NCBI GenBank assembly: GCA_015234045.1
Contig: JADFWU010000033.1
Coordinates: forward strand, 1-36,879
Origin: Magnetococcales bacterium
GTDB taxonomy: Bacteria > Pseudomonadota > Magnetococcia > Magnetococcales > JADFWU01
Direction: 5' to 3'
DNA: 36,879 nucleotides
The notes beneath the pieces were generated by a model. The model had not been told where the DNA came from and did not search any database. It worked only from the letters and a program-made list of their open reading frames with translations. The position numbers were made by a program, and so were the translations under genes. This document shows, piece after piece, positions 17,806 to 27,099 of this stretch (positions within the stretch are counted from its first letter, which is position 1; each line of letters starts with the position of its first letter).

Positions 17806-19704
17806 TCAGCGATGTTCTGGGACATCATCACCCAGAGCCACCAAGTTGAATACCTGTCGCCTGATATTGGCCAAACGTTTGGGAAACGGGCCTGCTGCCT
17901 TGAAGATTTTCGGCAAATGTGTAACCCCTTTTCGAGCTGATTGCTCTGAATCAAAATCCCCAAAACAGACGGTGATTTTACCCTGTTGATCTCTCAGGAT
18001 ATGGATCTGTTCGAGCGTTTTCGAGTTAACCTCAGTGAAAAGCCTTTCTGCAAGGCGACGCTGATTGGACATTGCATCCAAAGAGAGTACCTGAAGGCTC
18101 CATCTCTGCCCTGAGGAACGCATTACCCATTTGCGGCCGGATATAATGCGCTCATTCATCAACGCCAGCGCCATTCGTGTCTTTTCAGGAAGCAGGTGAT
18201 CCAACTGATTGGCAAATCTCAACCCACGCACAGAAGTACCGTCAAGATGTGCGCCGGATTGTGTATCCACGACATCGGAACCCTGTGACTTCGGTTCTAA
18301 TACATCGGCCTGCGTTAACGGCTTTGCCGAATCCAGTAGTACAGTACTTGCTTGCGGTATCTCGTCCTCTTCTTCAAAAAGATGATCCGGCAGAGCAATG
18401 ACTGTTTCTGGAATTGAGACAACATCCTGTAATCCAATAGGCCTGACAAACGTCCGACTCATCGTTGTCACCATAGGCTTAACGGCAGAATCAATGTGCT
18501 TGGTGTCTTCAATTAAACGAGGGGATTCAATCATCGCTTCTGGATGGCCAAAATGAGATCTTTCCGCCTCTTGTATCTCTTTACTGCCCTTATTCGGGAC
18601 TATAGGATCACTGCTTTGAATGGCTTTATCAAGTACTGGAACAGGTAGATTAACACTCTGTTTCTGCTGCGATATACTGGTCGGTTGTGCTGCCAATGTT
18701 GGTAATTCTGCCGGTTGGCTGAGTAGATAAGCACCACCAGCACCCATCATACCGGCCATCAGTGTCGCGGCTGTAAAAACATGACGCTGCCGCACTGGCA
18801 GTGTTAAATCCATCCATGGACTCTGCCAAAACTTCAATTTTTCTCCGGCATACATCAACTGATGCATCAAATTTTTACGCCGCGTCTCATTTCTTTGCCA
18901 GTTAACATCACTATCTCGCACGGCTAAACGGACATGGCGTTGATAAATTCGATGTTTTTTCTGACTGTAGGCAGCCATCAATGACTTATGACTCAGCGTA
19001 TGGATACGCCGCACCAATCCTTCTGACACCCGATATACTTCACTCAGTGCCCAACGGTTGAATAACTGTGCGCCATGATGCCCGGAAATAATCAAACGAT
19101 GGGCAATATAATCCGCAACTTCCTGGCGATTGAACGGCCTGAGTCGGAACTCATAATTGATGTGCTGAGTAAGCTTAAGACCTTCCACCGTTTTTAACCG
19201 TTGATCCATCTCAGGCTGACCAAACAGAACCAGCTGTAATAGTGGCTGCTTGCTATCCGGCATGGCGAAATCACGCAATGCGTTGAGCGTTTCCAACGGC
19301 ATCCCCTGCGCTTCTTCAATCAAGGCCACAACTTGTCGTTTTTCGATCTGCTTGTTTTGTAGATGATCTCGCAGTAGAGACTGTACGGTCTCCATGCTTT
19401 CTGATGCAGAGATCTTAAGTCCCAGTTCACGGCCAACTGCATGAAAAATATTTTGTGGAAACAGACTTGGATTGGATAGAAAGGCAACATCGACCAAACT
19501 GTCCAGCTCATTTTCGAGCATGCGACAGAGCATCGTCTTGCCACTACCCACTTCACCAACAACCAATAGCACGCCCGCATGATCCAGGATGCATGACACC
19601 AGGCTGTCCAACACCATACCGCGCTGACCACCACCGAAAAATCGGTTGATGTCCGGTGTATTCTGAAAGGGAAAATTATCTAGGCCAAAGTGATCCAGAT
19701 ACAT
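17806..19704 (-). CDS. ExeA/MshM-type AAA ATPase with C-terminal SPOR-like domain (copy 2)
   Basis: A 632-residue paralogue with the same plan as copy 1. The opening is MYLDHFGLDNFPFQNTPDIN, with Walker A GEVGSGKT (50-57) and Walker B region LIEEAQ, again Glu at position 130 in place of the usual Asp. A membrane helix lies at about 310-330 (VFTAATLMAGMMGAGGAYLL), then a periplasmic linker, then a C-terminal SPOR-like domain (QRWSLQVLSLDAMSNQRRLA...CFGDFDSEQSARKGVTHLP). It is encoded between copies 1 and 3 in one presumed transcript. The linker differs completely from that of copy 1, so the duplication is old or the linker evolves fast. The substrate is unknown; a role in secretin assembly is inferred from family and context. 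Confidence 0.85.
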   Translation of the reverse strand: MYLDHFGLDNFPFQNTPDINRFFGGGQRGMVLDSLVSCILDHAGVLLVVGEVGSGKTMLCRMLENELDSLVDVAFLSNPSLFPQNIFHAVGRELGLKISASESMETVQSLLRDHLQNKQIEKRQVVALIEEAQGMPLETLNALRDFAMPDSKQPLLQLVLFGQPEMDQRLKTVEGLKLTQHINYEFRLRPFNRQEVADYIAHRLIISGHHGAQLFNRWALSEVYRVSEGLVRRIHTLSHKSLMAAYSQKKHRIYQRHVRLAVRDSDVNWQRNETRRKNLMHQLMYAGEKLKFWQSPWMDLTLPVRQRHVFTAATLMAGMMGAGGAYLLSQPAELPTLAAQPTSISQQKQSVNLPVPVLDKAIQSSDPIVPNKGSKEIQEAERSHFGHPEAMIESPRLIEDTKHIDSAVKPMVTTMSRTFVRPIGLQDVVSIPETVIALPDHLFEEEDEIPQASTVLLDSAKPLTQADVLEPKSQGSDVVDTQSGAHLDGTSVRGLRFANQLDHLLPEKTRMALALMNERIISGRKWVMRSSGQRWSLQVLSLDAMSNQRRLAERLFTEVNSKTLEQIHILRDQQGKITVCFGDFDSEQSARKGVTHLPKIFKAAGPFPKRLANIRRQVFNLVALGDDVPEHR

Positions 19705-19794
19705 GGCTCTATTCTCTCTTGTCCTTCACAGGACAGGTTGTCATCTTGATTATTTTTTCTCACACAACTAGGACGTTTTACCTGCCTAGGACTA

Positions 19795-20982
19795 TCAATT
19801 CATTTCAACAGCTGATTCCTGACGTGGATTCCAGCCCGGCAGGTGGGTTCGTGGCGCTGCCAAAAAAACCGCCATACGCAACGTATGGCCTTTTTTTACC
19901 CGCTGTTCGAAAAATTGTGACTTTGTTTTTTCAACACGTGCAATCCTTTCGGATTGATTCATCATCGGTGTTTTTTCTTCTACTGCCGTATGTTCAATCC
20001 GCTTTTCAGTGCTCATTTCTGGCGCAGCGCTGGCGTGTGCCTGTGTTATGCCATCAGTTGAAAACATGTTATATGCCCCCAATCCAGCAAAACCAATACC
20101 AACCGCGACCAATCCAGCGGCCATTGCGCTGTACCAATTCCAACCAATAGATTTTTTCACAGACCTTTCGGAACGCAAAAAATCACAATCTTCCATGGCT
20201 GTACGCACATGTTTGACCGTAACCTGGTTTGCGCGTTCAACATACGCTGCCATAAGGGATTTATTGGCCAACGTGTTCGTGCGTCGAATCAGTCCTTGGG
20301 CCTCTTTAGCCACTAATTTGGCGGCGCGAGGATGAAACACCCCCTCTCCTGACAAACCTGTCGCACGCATGCGCACTATGAGGTATTGCAAAATATCGCT
20401 TTTATCCAGTGGTTCCAGATAGAAACTGTGTGCAATCCGATCCTTGAGCTGACGAATACCATAACCATCCAGATTGACATCCAATTCTGGTTGGCCAAAC
20501 AGTACGATCTGCAACAATTTCTGGCGCTGCGTTTCCAGGTTACTCAATAGGCGAATCTCTTCCAGTGTCTCGATTGGCATTCCCTGGGCTTCATCAATAC
20601 AAACAACAACCTGACAATTTTCTGAATAGCGCTGAACCAGGTAATCCTGAATCATATGCATCACGTGCAACCGGTCGGCATTGTCCGGTGGTGACAGTTT
20701 CAATTCAGTAGCAATCGCATGGAAAATGTTTTCTGGAGAAAGGCTGGGATTTACCAGATACACAACCTCAACTTCCGGCGGCAATTGAGCCATTAAATAG
20801 TGGCACAACATGGTCTTACCACTGCCCACTTCACCAACCACCTTGAGAATACCCTCACCGCCGAGAATGGCATAGATGATCGCTTCAACGACCTCACCAC
20901 GTCGCCCACCTTCATAAAAAAGGCTCAGATCTGGTAAATTGCTGAATGGTTGGCGTTTCAGACCAAAATGTTTCAAATACAT
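19795..20982 (-). CDS. ExeA/MshM-type AAA ATPase, short form without SPOR domain (copy 3)
   Basis: A 395-residue paralogue, first in the operon. The opening is MYLKHFGLKRQPFSNLPDLS, with Walker A GEVGSGKT (50-57) and canonical Walker B CIDEAQ (Asp130, Glu131). Sensor and lid regions follow up to about residue 275, then one membrane helix (WYSAMAAGLVAVGIGFAGLGAY) and a tail of only about 85 residues with no SPOR domain. An upstream ATG would add 23 residues, but GGAG is well spaced before ATG 20982, and all three paralogues begin MYLxHFGL, so 20982 is chosen. It may be the principal active ATPase, with copies 1 and 2 adding peptidoglycan-binding ends. Confidence 0.87.
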   Translation of the reverse strand: MYLKHFGLKRQPFSNLPDLSLFYEGGRRGEVVEAIIYAILGGEGILKVVGEVGSGKTMLCHYLMAQLPPEVEVVYLVNPSLSPENIFHAIATELKLSPPDNADRLHVMHMIQDYLVQRYSENCQVVVCIDEAQGMPIETLEEIRLLSNLETQRQKLLQIVLFGQPELDVNLDGYGIRQLKDRIAHSFYLEPLDKSDILQYLIVRMRATGLSGEGVFHPRAAKLVAKEAQGLIRRTNTLANKSLMAAYVERANQVTVKHVRTAMEDCDFLRSERSVKKSIGWNWYSAMAAGLVAVGIGFAGLGAYNMFSTDGITQAHASAAPEMSTEKRIEHTAVEEKTPMMNQSERIARVEKTKSQFFEQRVKKGHTLRMAVFLAAPRTHLPGWNPRQESAVEMN

Positions 20983-21153
20983 GCACGTTTCTCCAGTACG
21001 TCTCATATCTATTTTGAACAATAGATAGAGTGAATACAAAGTGAATAGCAAGTTCTGTGCAACTATTGAATCACATTGTTTCTAAAGTAACTTTATCAAG
21101 CATATCCGATAACCGACATAGCTGAAATTGACTGATTTCGTCAGATTGATGGC
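20983..21153 (-). promoter_or_regulatory. Leader/promoter region of the ATPase-secretin operon
   Basis: On the - strand this region contains two neighbouring TATTCACT copies and, closer to the gene, a perfect 7-bp hairpin ATCTATT/AATAGAT (21007-21026) in the presumed leader. I could not assign -35/-10 boxes with confidence. The operon must start here because a terminator for the preceding gene lies at 21155-21187. Confidence 0.35.
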
Positions 21154-21154
21154 G

Positions 21155-21187
21155 AAAAAAAAGCGGACAGGATAGACCCCGTCCGCT
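21155..21187 (-). terminator. Rho-independent terminator of the giant mosaic protein gene
   Basis: AGCGGAC (21162-21168) pairs with GTCCGCT (21181-21187). On the - strand the hairpin is followed by an eight-base T run (A run 21155-21162 on +). It separates the 1917-residue protein gene from the ATPase operon downstream. Confidence 0.85.
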
Positions 21188-21220
21188 CATTTTGATTGGC
21201 TGTTATAAAAGCGCTAACTG

Positions 21221-24200
21221 CTACTGAACAACCGCAATATCTTCCAGTTTAACACCCCATTTTTCAGCCACACCAGGATGTAATGTATTGTCGATCAATA
21301 CCTCTGACTGTTGGTTTGCCGGTAATGAGATGACAGAAGTCGCGCCCCATACCTTATTACCCGTCGTATCCGCATAGCCCACATCAACCCCATTGACCGT
21401 GACCAACACCTCCGTAGCACTGTCCACATCATAGTAACGCAATGTCAAATCACGCGACGACTCCGCTATTGGGATCAGATAACGCAGATTACTATATTGC
21501 ATATCATTTGTGCTCTGACTGGGATGCCGTCCTCTTGTTTCCGACATTTCACCGAGACTATAGAATTTAACACCCCAGCCTCTCTGGGCTTTGGGATCTG
21601 TACTGCTCTTGATACGAAGAATATTATCCGTATTTGTCAACAACGCAGGTGGCACGACAACATGGTAACGACTGGTCCACTTTTTCCAAGCTCCTTCTGG
21701 AATACCGACCAATGCCTGTCCATTCAACGTGAGTGCAATCTCACCATCTGAACCACTATCCCAGCCTGCCATTTGAAGCAGGTAACCGGCATCACTTTTG
21801 GGCAGGTGGAGATCAATACCACTCGCATGTTTCCGGTCACCACCCTTCAAGCCAAGAATATTACCGAAACTACTCAACCTCAGAGGAAAAATCCCCAACT
21901 GACGAACGCCCCATTTTGTGCCTTTTTTCTTATAGTGCAATCGTAGTTCTATACGGTTTTGCTCTCCGGAGTCATTTTGAAGCGTTACAGGAATTGGGAA
22001 CAATGAGTGTTTGGAGAACCCATTTTTCTTACAACAAGAAACCCAACCAAGCCGCGTTCCATTAACAAATACAGCCAGCTCTTTGAGCATGTTCATATCG
22101 TAGCCTTGGACATGGAACAGACGATCCGTGCCATCACCCACAAAGGTGGCAGCCAGTCGGCTATAGTGACTGCTTGTGCCATAACTATAGCCATAACTGC
22201 CACTGTCCAGGACACTATCCTGTAATACAATCACCGGCCCTGTATCGCTTTGAGCATTTGGATGACTGTCAGTGCTATCACTCACACCATCTCCATCGCT
22301 ATCACTCACCGTGGGATCGGTTTCAATGCGGTATTCATCCAGATTGGACAGTCCATCACCATCATCATCATTGGTTGCATCCGATGACAAGAGCGGATTC
22401 AAACCGTATTTAATCTCAAAGCTATCAGGCATGCCATCATTGTCATCATCCGTGTCAACGGTATCAAACAGCCCATCACCATCACTATCCTGTACCGGTA
22501 ACAAAGAGACGACCTGCACACCCCAAGCATATTTTTTTGGTGGATTGTAGGTGTTATTGATATCCAACACTGACCACTGACCAGCAGGAAGATCAATCTG
22601 TTTTGAAGCACTCCAACCATTATTTGCCGTCTTGCCTGCATGACCAATGCTGGTGCCGTTCAGCTGAATCTGTAGTTCATCGGCATAGTCCACATCGTAA
22701 TACTTCACACTCAGTTGGGCCGCTGTCTCATATTTTGGTGTCAACAGATAGACTCGTCTGATCTGTGATGATGACAAGGCATTGCCAGACATTTTGCCTA
22801 AATAGCTATCCAGCGGGCGCAGATCATGCAAACGAACGCCCCAGTTATATTTATTGCTGATGCTATTGTTGATACGCAGAAAATTATCACCAGCCTTGAG
22901 GTCATCGCCCGGAATAATCAGCTGATAGCTGGACGTGAAGCCGTTATTCTTACCTTTTGGTACACCCGAATAGACCGAACCATTCAGTAAAATTTGCACT
23001 TCACCATCACTGTCACTATCAAAGCCTGCCAATGTCACCAAATACCCACTGGTTCCACCGTTCAAGTGGAGATCAATGCCCGCAGGATGACTGGTATCAC
23101 CATTGGTCAGACTCTTCATATTACCAAAGCCGGTAGGCAGCGCATAAACCCCGAGTTTTCGTACTCCCCACTTCCACCCGGAATTTTTCTGACGAAACTC
23201 CAGGCGATTGGTTCCCGTAATCTGATCACTTGCAGATAACAGGTAGATCGTGTTGTTGCCGTGGGCGTTATTCTTACTCTCTGCCAAGTAGCCAATGCGC
23301 ATGTCATTGAGATAGATACCCACCTCATTAGCTGAATCAATATCAAAAGCTTGTGTATGAAGGAACAGATCTTCTCCAGTACTTTCAAAGGTAGCGACTA
23401 ATGTTTGTGGATGTGCATTGGTGCCATAGCTGGAACCGTATTGACCACTCTGTTGTTCACCAAGTAGCAGAGAAATAACCGGCGGTTCTGTACTTTCATT
23501 GACCGTGATTTGAAAAGCCGACTGACTCAGCAAAACACCATCGCTTACCGTGAGAATAACAGTTGCAACACCTGATTGATTGGCAACCGGTGTAACCGTA
23601 ACACTCCGACTCGCACCCGTCCCACTGAGCACAACATTACTGGTAGGAACAAGGGCAACATTCGAAGAAGTAATGGAAACAGTCAGACTTTCAGGAGCCG
23701 TTTCACCATCCGACACAGAGAATAATAACGGGCCAACACTCTGATCCTGATCAATTACTTGATCAGATAGTGCGGAAATTTCAGGAAGGGTGTTTTCAAT
23801 GCCTGCTGTAGTGGCAATGCGCGTCACAGAGTCAATGGTCACTGGAGAAACAGGCACATCCTGATAGTAACCTATTGTGGTTGTTGGCGTTTCTACAATT
23901 GAATCTGCGACATCCAGACCATCGACTACGGCTCCAAATACCGCATAGCCCGGAGAAGAACTGGACTGGTAGTCCAAAAATGTATTATCTACCACGTTTA
24001 TAAAAAACTGTGAACTTGCCGTATCTGCTCCAGTCATGCGTGCCATTGCAATCGTGCCACGCAGATTGGATAGACCATTGTTGGCCTCATTAACGATAGT
24101 AGCATTCGGTGTTTGATACTCCAGAGTACCATCTATCGACTTGAAACCACCGCCTTGAATCATAAACCCTGGTATGACCCGATGAAAAATCAGGCCGTCA

Positions 24201-26974
24201 TAAAAACCACTGTCCAAATAGTCCAGAAAGTTCGCCACTGTCACCGGTGCTCTGTCAGGGTAAAGCTGTAGCGTGATATCTCCAAAATTTGTTGTAATGG
24301 TTACCTGATTGTCACTGCTATCAGAAAACGCAGGCCAGGAGCCCACATTTAATTGACCTATGCTGTTCACTCCAAGGACTTGCACTGGCACTGATGATGC
24401 CGTTGTATTTCCAGTACCCAGTTGACCATTATCATTTGCACCCCAGGTCCAGACAGATCCATCTTTCAAAATGGCGACTGAATAATCATTGGCTGTGGCC
24501 ACATGTGTTACATTACTCAGAGAGGTAATCTCACTCAGAGTTGGATTAACATAACGATCTGAACTTCCCTGACCCAACTCGCCATTTTCATTTTTTCCCA
24601 AACCAAACAGCGTTCCATCAGTATTCAACGCCAACGTATGTGCAGAACCTGTATCAATCTGCGTCTGAGAAAGAGCACTCAACACAGTAATCTGAGAAAC
24701 CTCTTTTGATACGGAGTAATCATCCGCCGTACCCAACTGTCCCCAGCCGTTATATCCCCATCCATAGACAGAACCATCACTGGCCGTGGCAATAACACTA
24801 TCCAAACCAGATGAAATACGGGTTATTGTAGAAGGCAGAGCTGTGATCTGCACAGGTGTCGTTGCATTGGTATTTCCAACCTGACCCAATTGGTTTCTAG
24901 TATTGGAACCCCAAGCCCAAACCGCGCCATCCGCATCCAGTGCCAAACTATGTGACCAACCCGCCTCAATAGCGATAATGTTTGAAATATTTGATACCTG
25001 AACAGGCTCCAACGTGTATTGTCCGACAGAATCATTCCCAATCTGTCCATCACCATTCCAGCCCCATGCCAAGACCGTTCCATCCGCAGACAAGGCCATT
25101 GAATGGGCACTGCCAGCCGCTACGGCAACTATCTGAGACAGCCCAGTAACCTGAACCGGTGTACTCCGGCTGGTTCCCGTACCATCTCCTAACTGACCAG
25201 ACTGATTGTTACCCCAACTCCATACCGTTCCATCTTTTTTTGCCGCGAGAACAGTACCATTTCCTGCCGCGATATCACGCACATCGGTTATGTCCAATTG
25301 TTCTGGTGTCGAGCGACTACTGACAGTTGAGCTACTCACTCCCAACTGACCTTTACTATTCAGCCCCCATGTCCACACCCGTCCCGTATTGGTCAGCACC
25401 ACTGTAAAAGAGCTGGTATATAGCCCAACTTCAACAACACCATTTGATGGCACCAATGGATTGATATCAGTACCATCTTTGATACCATCTCCATCCGTAT
25501 CAGCAATATTGGGATTACTGAACGCAATCGCTTCAGAGGCGTTACTCAACCCATCTCCGTCACTGTCCAACACACCATCAATACTGTCCAAGCTATCCAA
25601 ACCATACGCACTTTCGTACAGATCGGACATGCCATCATTATCATCATCACTGTCACAGGCATTACCAAGCCCATCACCATCCTGATCAGTCTGATCGGTG
25701 TTGACCGTATTCGGACAATTATCTACACCATCCTGAATCGTATCCGCATCACTATCGGCCAAAACGGTTGTGGATTCTGTGCTGCTATTGTTGCTGGTAT
25801 CACTATCTACTGAACTGCTGGTCACACGTACTGTGTGATCGACACTGCCCGCTGCTGTTGCCTGAACAATCAATGCCATATGAACCGATGCACCACTCGC
25901 CATATCACCAATCTGACAGATCAGTGTGCCACTGCTGTTCGTACAACTCCCTTGTTCCGGGGTCGCCGAAACAAAGGTCATAGTGCTATCCAATGTCGAA
26001 GAAACAACCACAGCGCTGGCTGACTCAGTGCCATTATTAGAGACCGTTACCGTATAGGTATAATTAGAACTCTGAACCACTGGATCAGCGCTTTCCGTCT
26101 GGCTAATGACCAGATCAACATCTGAAAAATTCTTTGCAGATTGGAAAGCCGCCACTTGAGGTGCCGCATTATTGATAGAAAGAACATTGTGTGCGGAATT
26201 TGTCTCAGTTGTGGCGATACCACAGGCATAGGCACCATCGGTTCCACAAGTCAGATCGGGGCTGGAGAACTTGGCCTCCAGTGGATCAATATAGCTCATA
26301 ATGGTGCCGAATTGATCAGTAACACCATAACCAAATGAGTAAGAATATAGTCCTGAGGAATCAGGATCAGAATATTGAGCACGCTCATGCATACTGCCCA
26401 AATTGTGACCTAATTCATGAACCATGGTGTAATCATCACAAAATGATGTTCCACTGCCACTCTCATCCTGACCATCACCCACAACAGAAAAACCGTGACT
26501 ACTCTGTAATTGCCGAACATCAGAACCGGGTTCTGTCTGCCAACTGAATGCACCCAGACCACAACTCCCTTGTTCAGTAAAGTGAAAAGGTCGTATCAAT
26601 GTGACCAGATCAGCACCATAATTGGTCCGAATTTCAGCAATATTGGAGAATGCACTTACTTGTGCACCTCTGAGATCACTCAATGCTGTTTCGTTGGATG
26701 TTGTGTCCGAATAGTCCACTTCCATAGTGTGGACCAGTCGAATCTCAATATTGATGCCACTGTCCACATAGGCCTGATTACTGAGCGTCACCAATTGGTT
26801 GATTCGGGTCTGCAAGGCACCATTCGGATAGTTGCTCGCCATACCTGGTGTATAGAGCACCATTAGATCAATTTGATTGATTGTAGCACTGTTGGCAGGT
26901 GTGCTTGTAAACAGCAGGCCCAGCAGGAAAAAATGAAGTATTAACAGGAATCTGTTATTCATTAACCAATCCAT
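21221..26974 (-). CDS. Giant secreted mosaic protein: zincin protease, TSP3, RCC1, cyclophilin and six WGV repeats
   Basis: A 1917-residue exported protein. An N-terminal signal peptide (to about residue 29, TPANSA) precedes an M12-like metalloprotease with the full zincin motif [11 protein letters not shown] (186-196) and a downstream Met-turn-like IMSYID. Then come a DUF11-like domain (about 285-400), thrombospondin-3-type Asp-rich calcium repeats (about 405-510), seven RCC1 units (about 515-870, e.g. [15 protein letters not shown]), a cyclophilin-type prolyl isomerase (about 885-1065, [15 protein letters not shown] and SSQFFINV) and a cadherin-like segment (about 1060-1165). Two triplets of an unrecognised repeat (Trp-Gly-Val at W1269, W1378, W1484 and W1688, W1800, W1906) are separated by more TSP3 repeats. 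No sorting motif or C-terminal anchor was seen. The ATG at 26974 has a poor ribosome binding site; the ATG four codons later is possible. Likely an adhesin/protease at the surface; substrate unknown. Confidence 0.85.
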   Translation of the reverse strand: MDWLMNNRFLLILHFFLLGLLFTSTPANSATINQIDLMVLYTPGMASNYPNGALQTRINQLVTLSNQAYVDSGINIEIRLVHTMEVDYSDTTSNETALSDLRGAQVSAFSNIAEIRTNYGADLVTLIRPFHFTEQGSCGLGAFSWQTEPGSDVRQLQSSHGFSVVGDGQDESGSGTSFCDDYTMVHELGHNLGSMHERAQYSDPDSSGLYSYSFGYGVTDQFGTIMSYIDPLEAKFSSPDLTCGTDGAYACGIATTETNSAHNVLSINNAAPQVAAFQSAKNFSDVDLVISQTESADPVVQSSNYTYTVTVSNNGTESASAVVVSSTLDSTMTFVSATPEQGSCTNSSGTLICQIGDMASGASVHMALIVQATAAGSVDHTVRVTSSSVDSDTSNNSSTESTTVLADSDADTIQDGVDNCPNTVNTDQTDQDGDGLGNACDSDDDNDGMSDLYESAYGLDSLDSIDGVLDSDGDGLSNASEAIAFSNPNIADTDGDGIKDGTDINPLVPSNGVVEVGLYTSSFTVVLTNTGRVWTWGLNSKGQLGVSSSTVSSRSTPEQLDITDVRDIAAGNGTVLAAKKDGTVWSWGNNQSGQLGDGTGTSRSTPVQVTGLSQIVAVAAGSAHSMALSADGTVLAWGWNGDGQIGNDSVGQYTLEPVQVSNISNIIAIEAGWSHSLALDADGAVWAWGSNTRNQLGQVGNTNATTPVQITALPSTITRISSGLDSVIATASDGSVYGWGYNGWGQLGTADDYSVSKEVSQITVLSALSQTQIDTGSAHTLALNTDGTLFGLGKNENGELGQGSSDRYVNPTLSEITSLSNVTHVATANDYSVAILKDGSVWTWGANDNGQLGTGNTTASSVPVQVLGVNSIGQLNVGSWPAFSDSSDNQVTITTNFGDITLQLYPDRAPVTVANFLDYLDSGFYDGLIFHRVIPGFMIQGGGFKSIDGTLEYQTPNATIVNEANNGLSNLRGTIAMARMTGADTASSQFFINVVDNTFLDYQSSSSPGYAVFGAVVDGLDVADSIVETPTTTIGYYQDVPVSPVTIDSVTRIATTAGIENTLPEISALSDQVIDQDQSVGPLLFSVSDGETAPESLTVSITSSNVALVPTSNVVLSGTGASRSVTVTPVANQSGVATVILTVSDGVLLSQSAFQITVNESTEPPVISLLLGEQQSGQYGSSYGTNAHPQTLVATFESTGEDLFLHTQAFDIDSANEVGIYLNDMRIGYLAESKNNAHGNNTIYLLSASDQITGTNRLEFRQKNSGWKWGVRKLGVYALPTGFGNMKSLTNGDTSHPAGIDLHLNGGTSGYLVTLAGFDSDSDGEVQILLNGSVYSGVPKGKNNGFTSSYQLIIPGDDLKAGDNFLRINNSISNKYNWGVRLHDLRPLDSYLGKMSGNALSSSQIRRVYLLTPKYETAAQLSVKYYDVDYADELQIQLNGTSIGHAGKTANNGWSASKQIDLPAGQWSVLDINNTYNPPKKYAWGVQVVSLLPVQDSDGDGLFDTVDTDDDNDGMPDSFEIKYGLNPLLSSDATNDDDGDGLSNLDEYRIETDPTVSDSDGDGVSDSTDSHPNAQSDTGPVIVLQDSVLDSGSYGYSYGTSSHYSRLAATFVGDGTDRLFHVQGYDMNMLKELAVFVNGTRLGWVSCCKKNGFSKHSLFPIPVTLQNDSGEQNRIELRLHYKKKGTKWGVRQLGIFPLRLSSFGNILGLKGGDRKHASGIDLHLPKSDAGYLLQMAGWDSGSDGEIALTLNGQALVGIPEGAWKKWTSRYHVVVPPALLTNTDNILRIKSSTDPKAQRGWGVKFYSLGEMSETRGRHPSQSTNDMQYSNLRYLIPIAESSRDLTLRYYDVDSATEVLVTVNGVDVGYADTTGNKVWGATSVISLPANQQSEVLIDNTLHPGVAEKWGVKLEDIAVVQ

Positions 26975-26997
26975 TTCAAGATGTCATCCAGACTGAG

Positions 26998-27015
26998 AAA
27001 AGCGCCATCCGGCGC
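26998..27015 (-). terminator. Terminator after the SulP transporter gene
   Basis: GCGCC (27002-27006) pairs with GGCGC (27011-27015), with a four-base loop and a T run on the - strand. The stem is short. It lies between the SulP stop and the start of the giant protein gene, in a 125-base gap with no other feature. Confidence 0.65.
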
Positions 27016-27099
27016 GAAGAGCACACAAACAAATGCTCTTCCTCACTTAGGAAATGCTAACATTTTGAAAAAATGATTGGTAGCACTAAGAACACTGCG

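Noticed and set aside
19795-20040. Copy 3 of the ATPases considered a frameshifted full-length gene
   Set aside because: Downstream sequence to 19705 in the other frames shows no SPOR-like remnant, so the short form appears genuine.
22260-22500. Repetitive ATCACCATC-type sequence considered as a CRISPR-like or satellite array
   Set aside because: It is the coding sequence of Asp-rich thrombospondin-3 calcium repeats (DSDGDG); there are no regular spacers.
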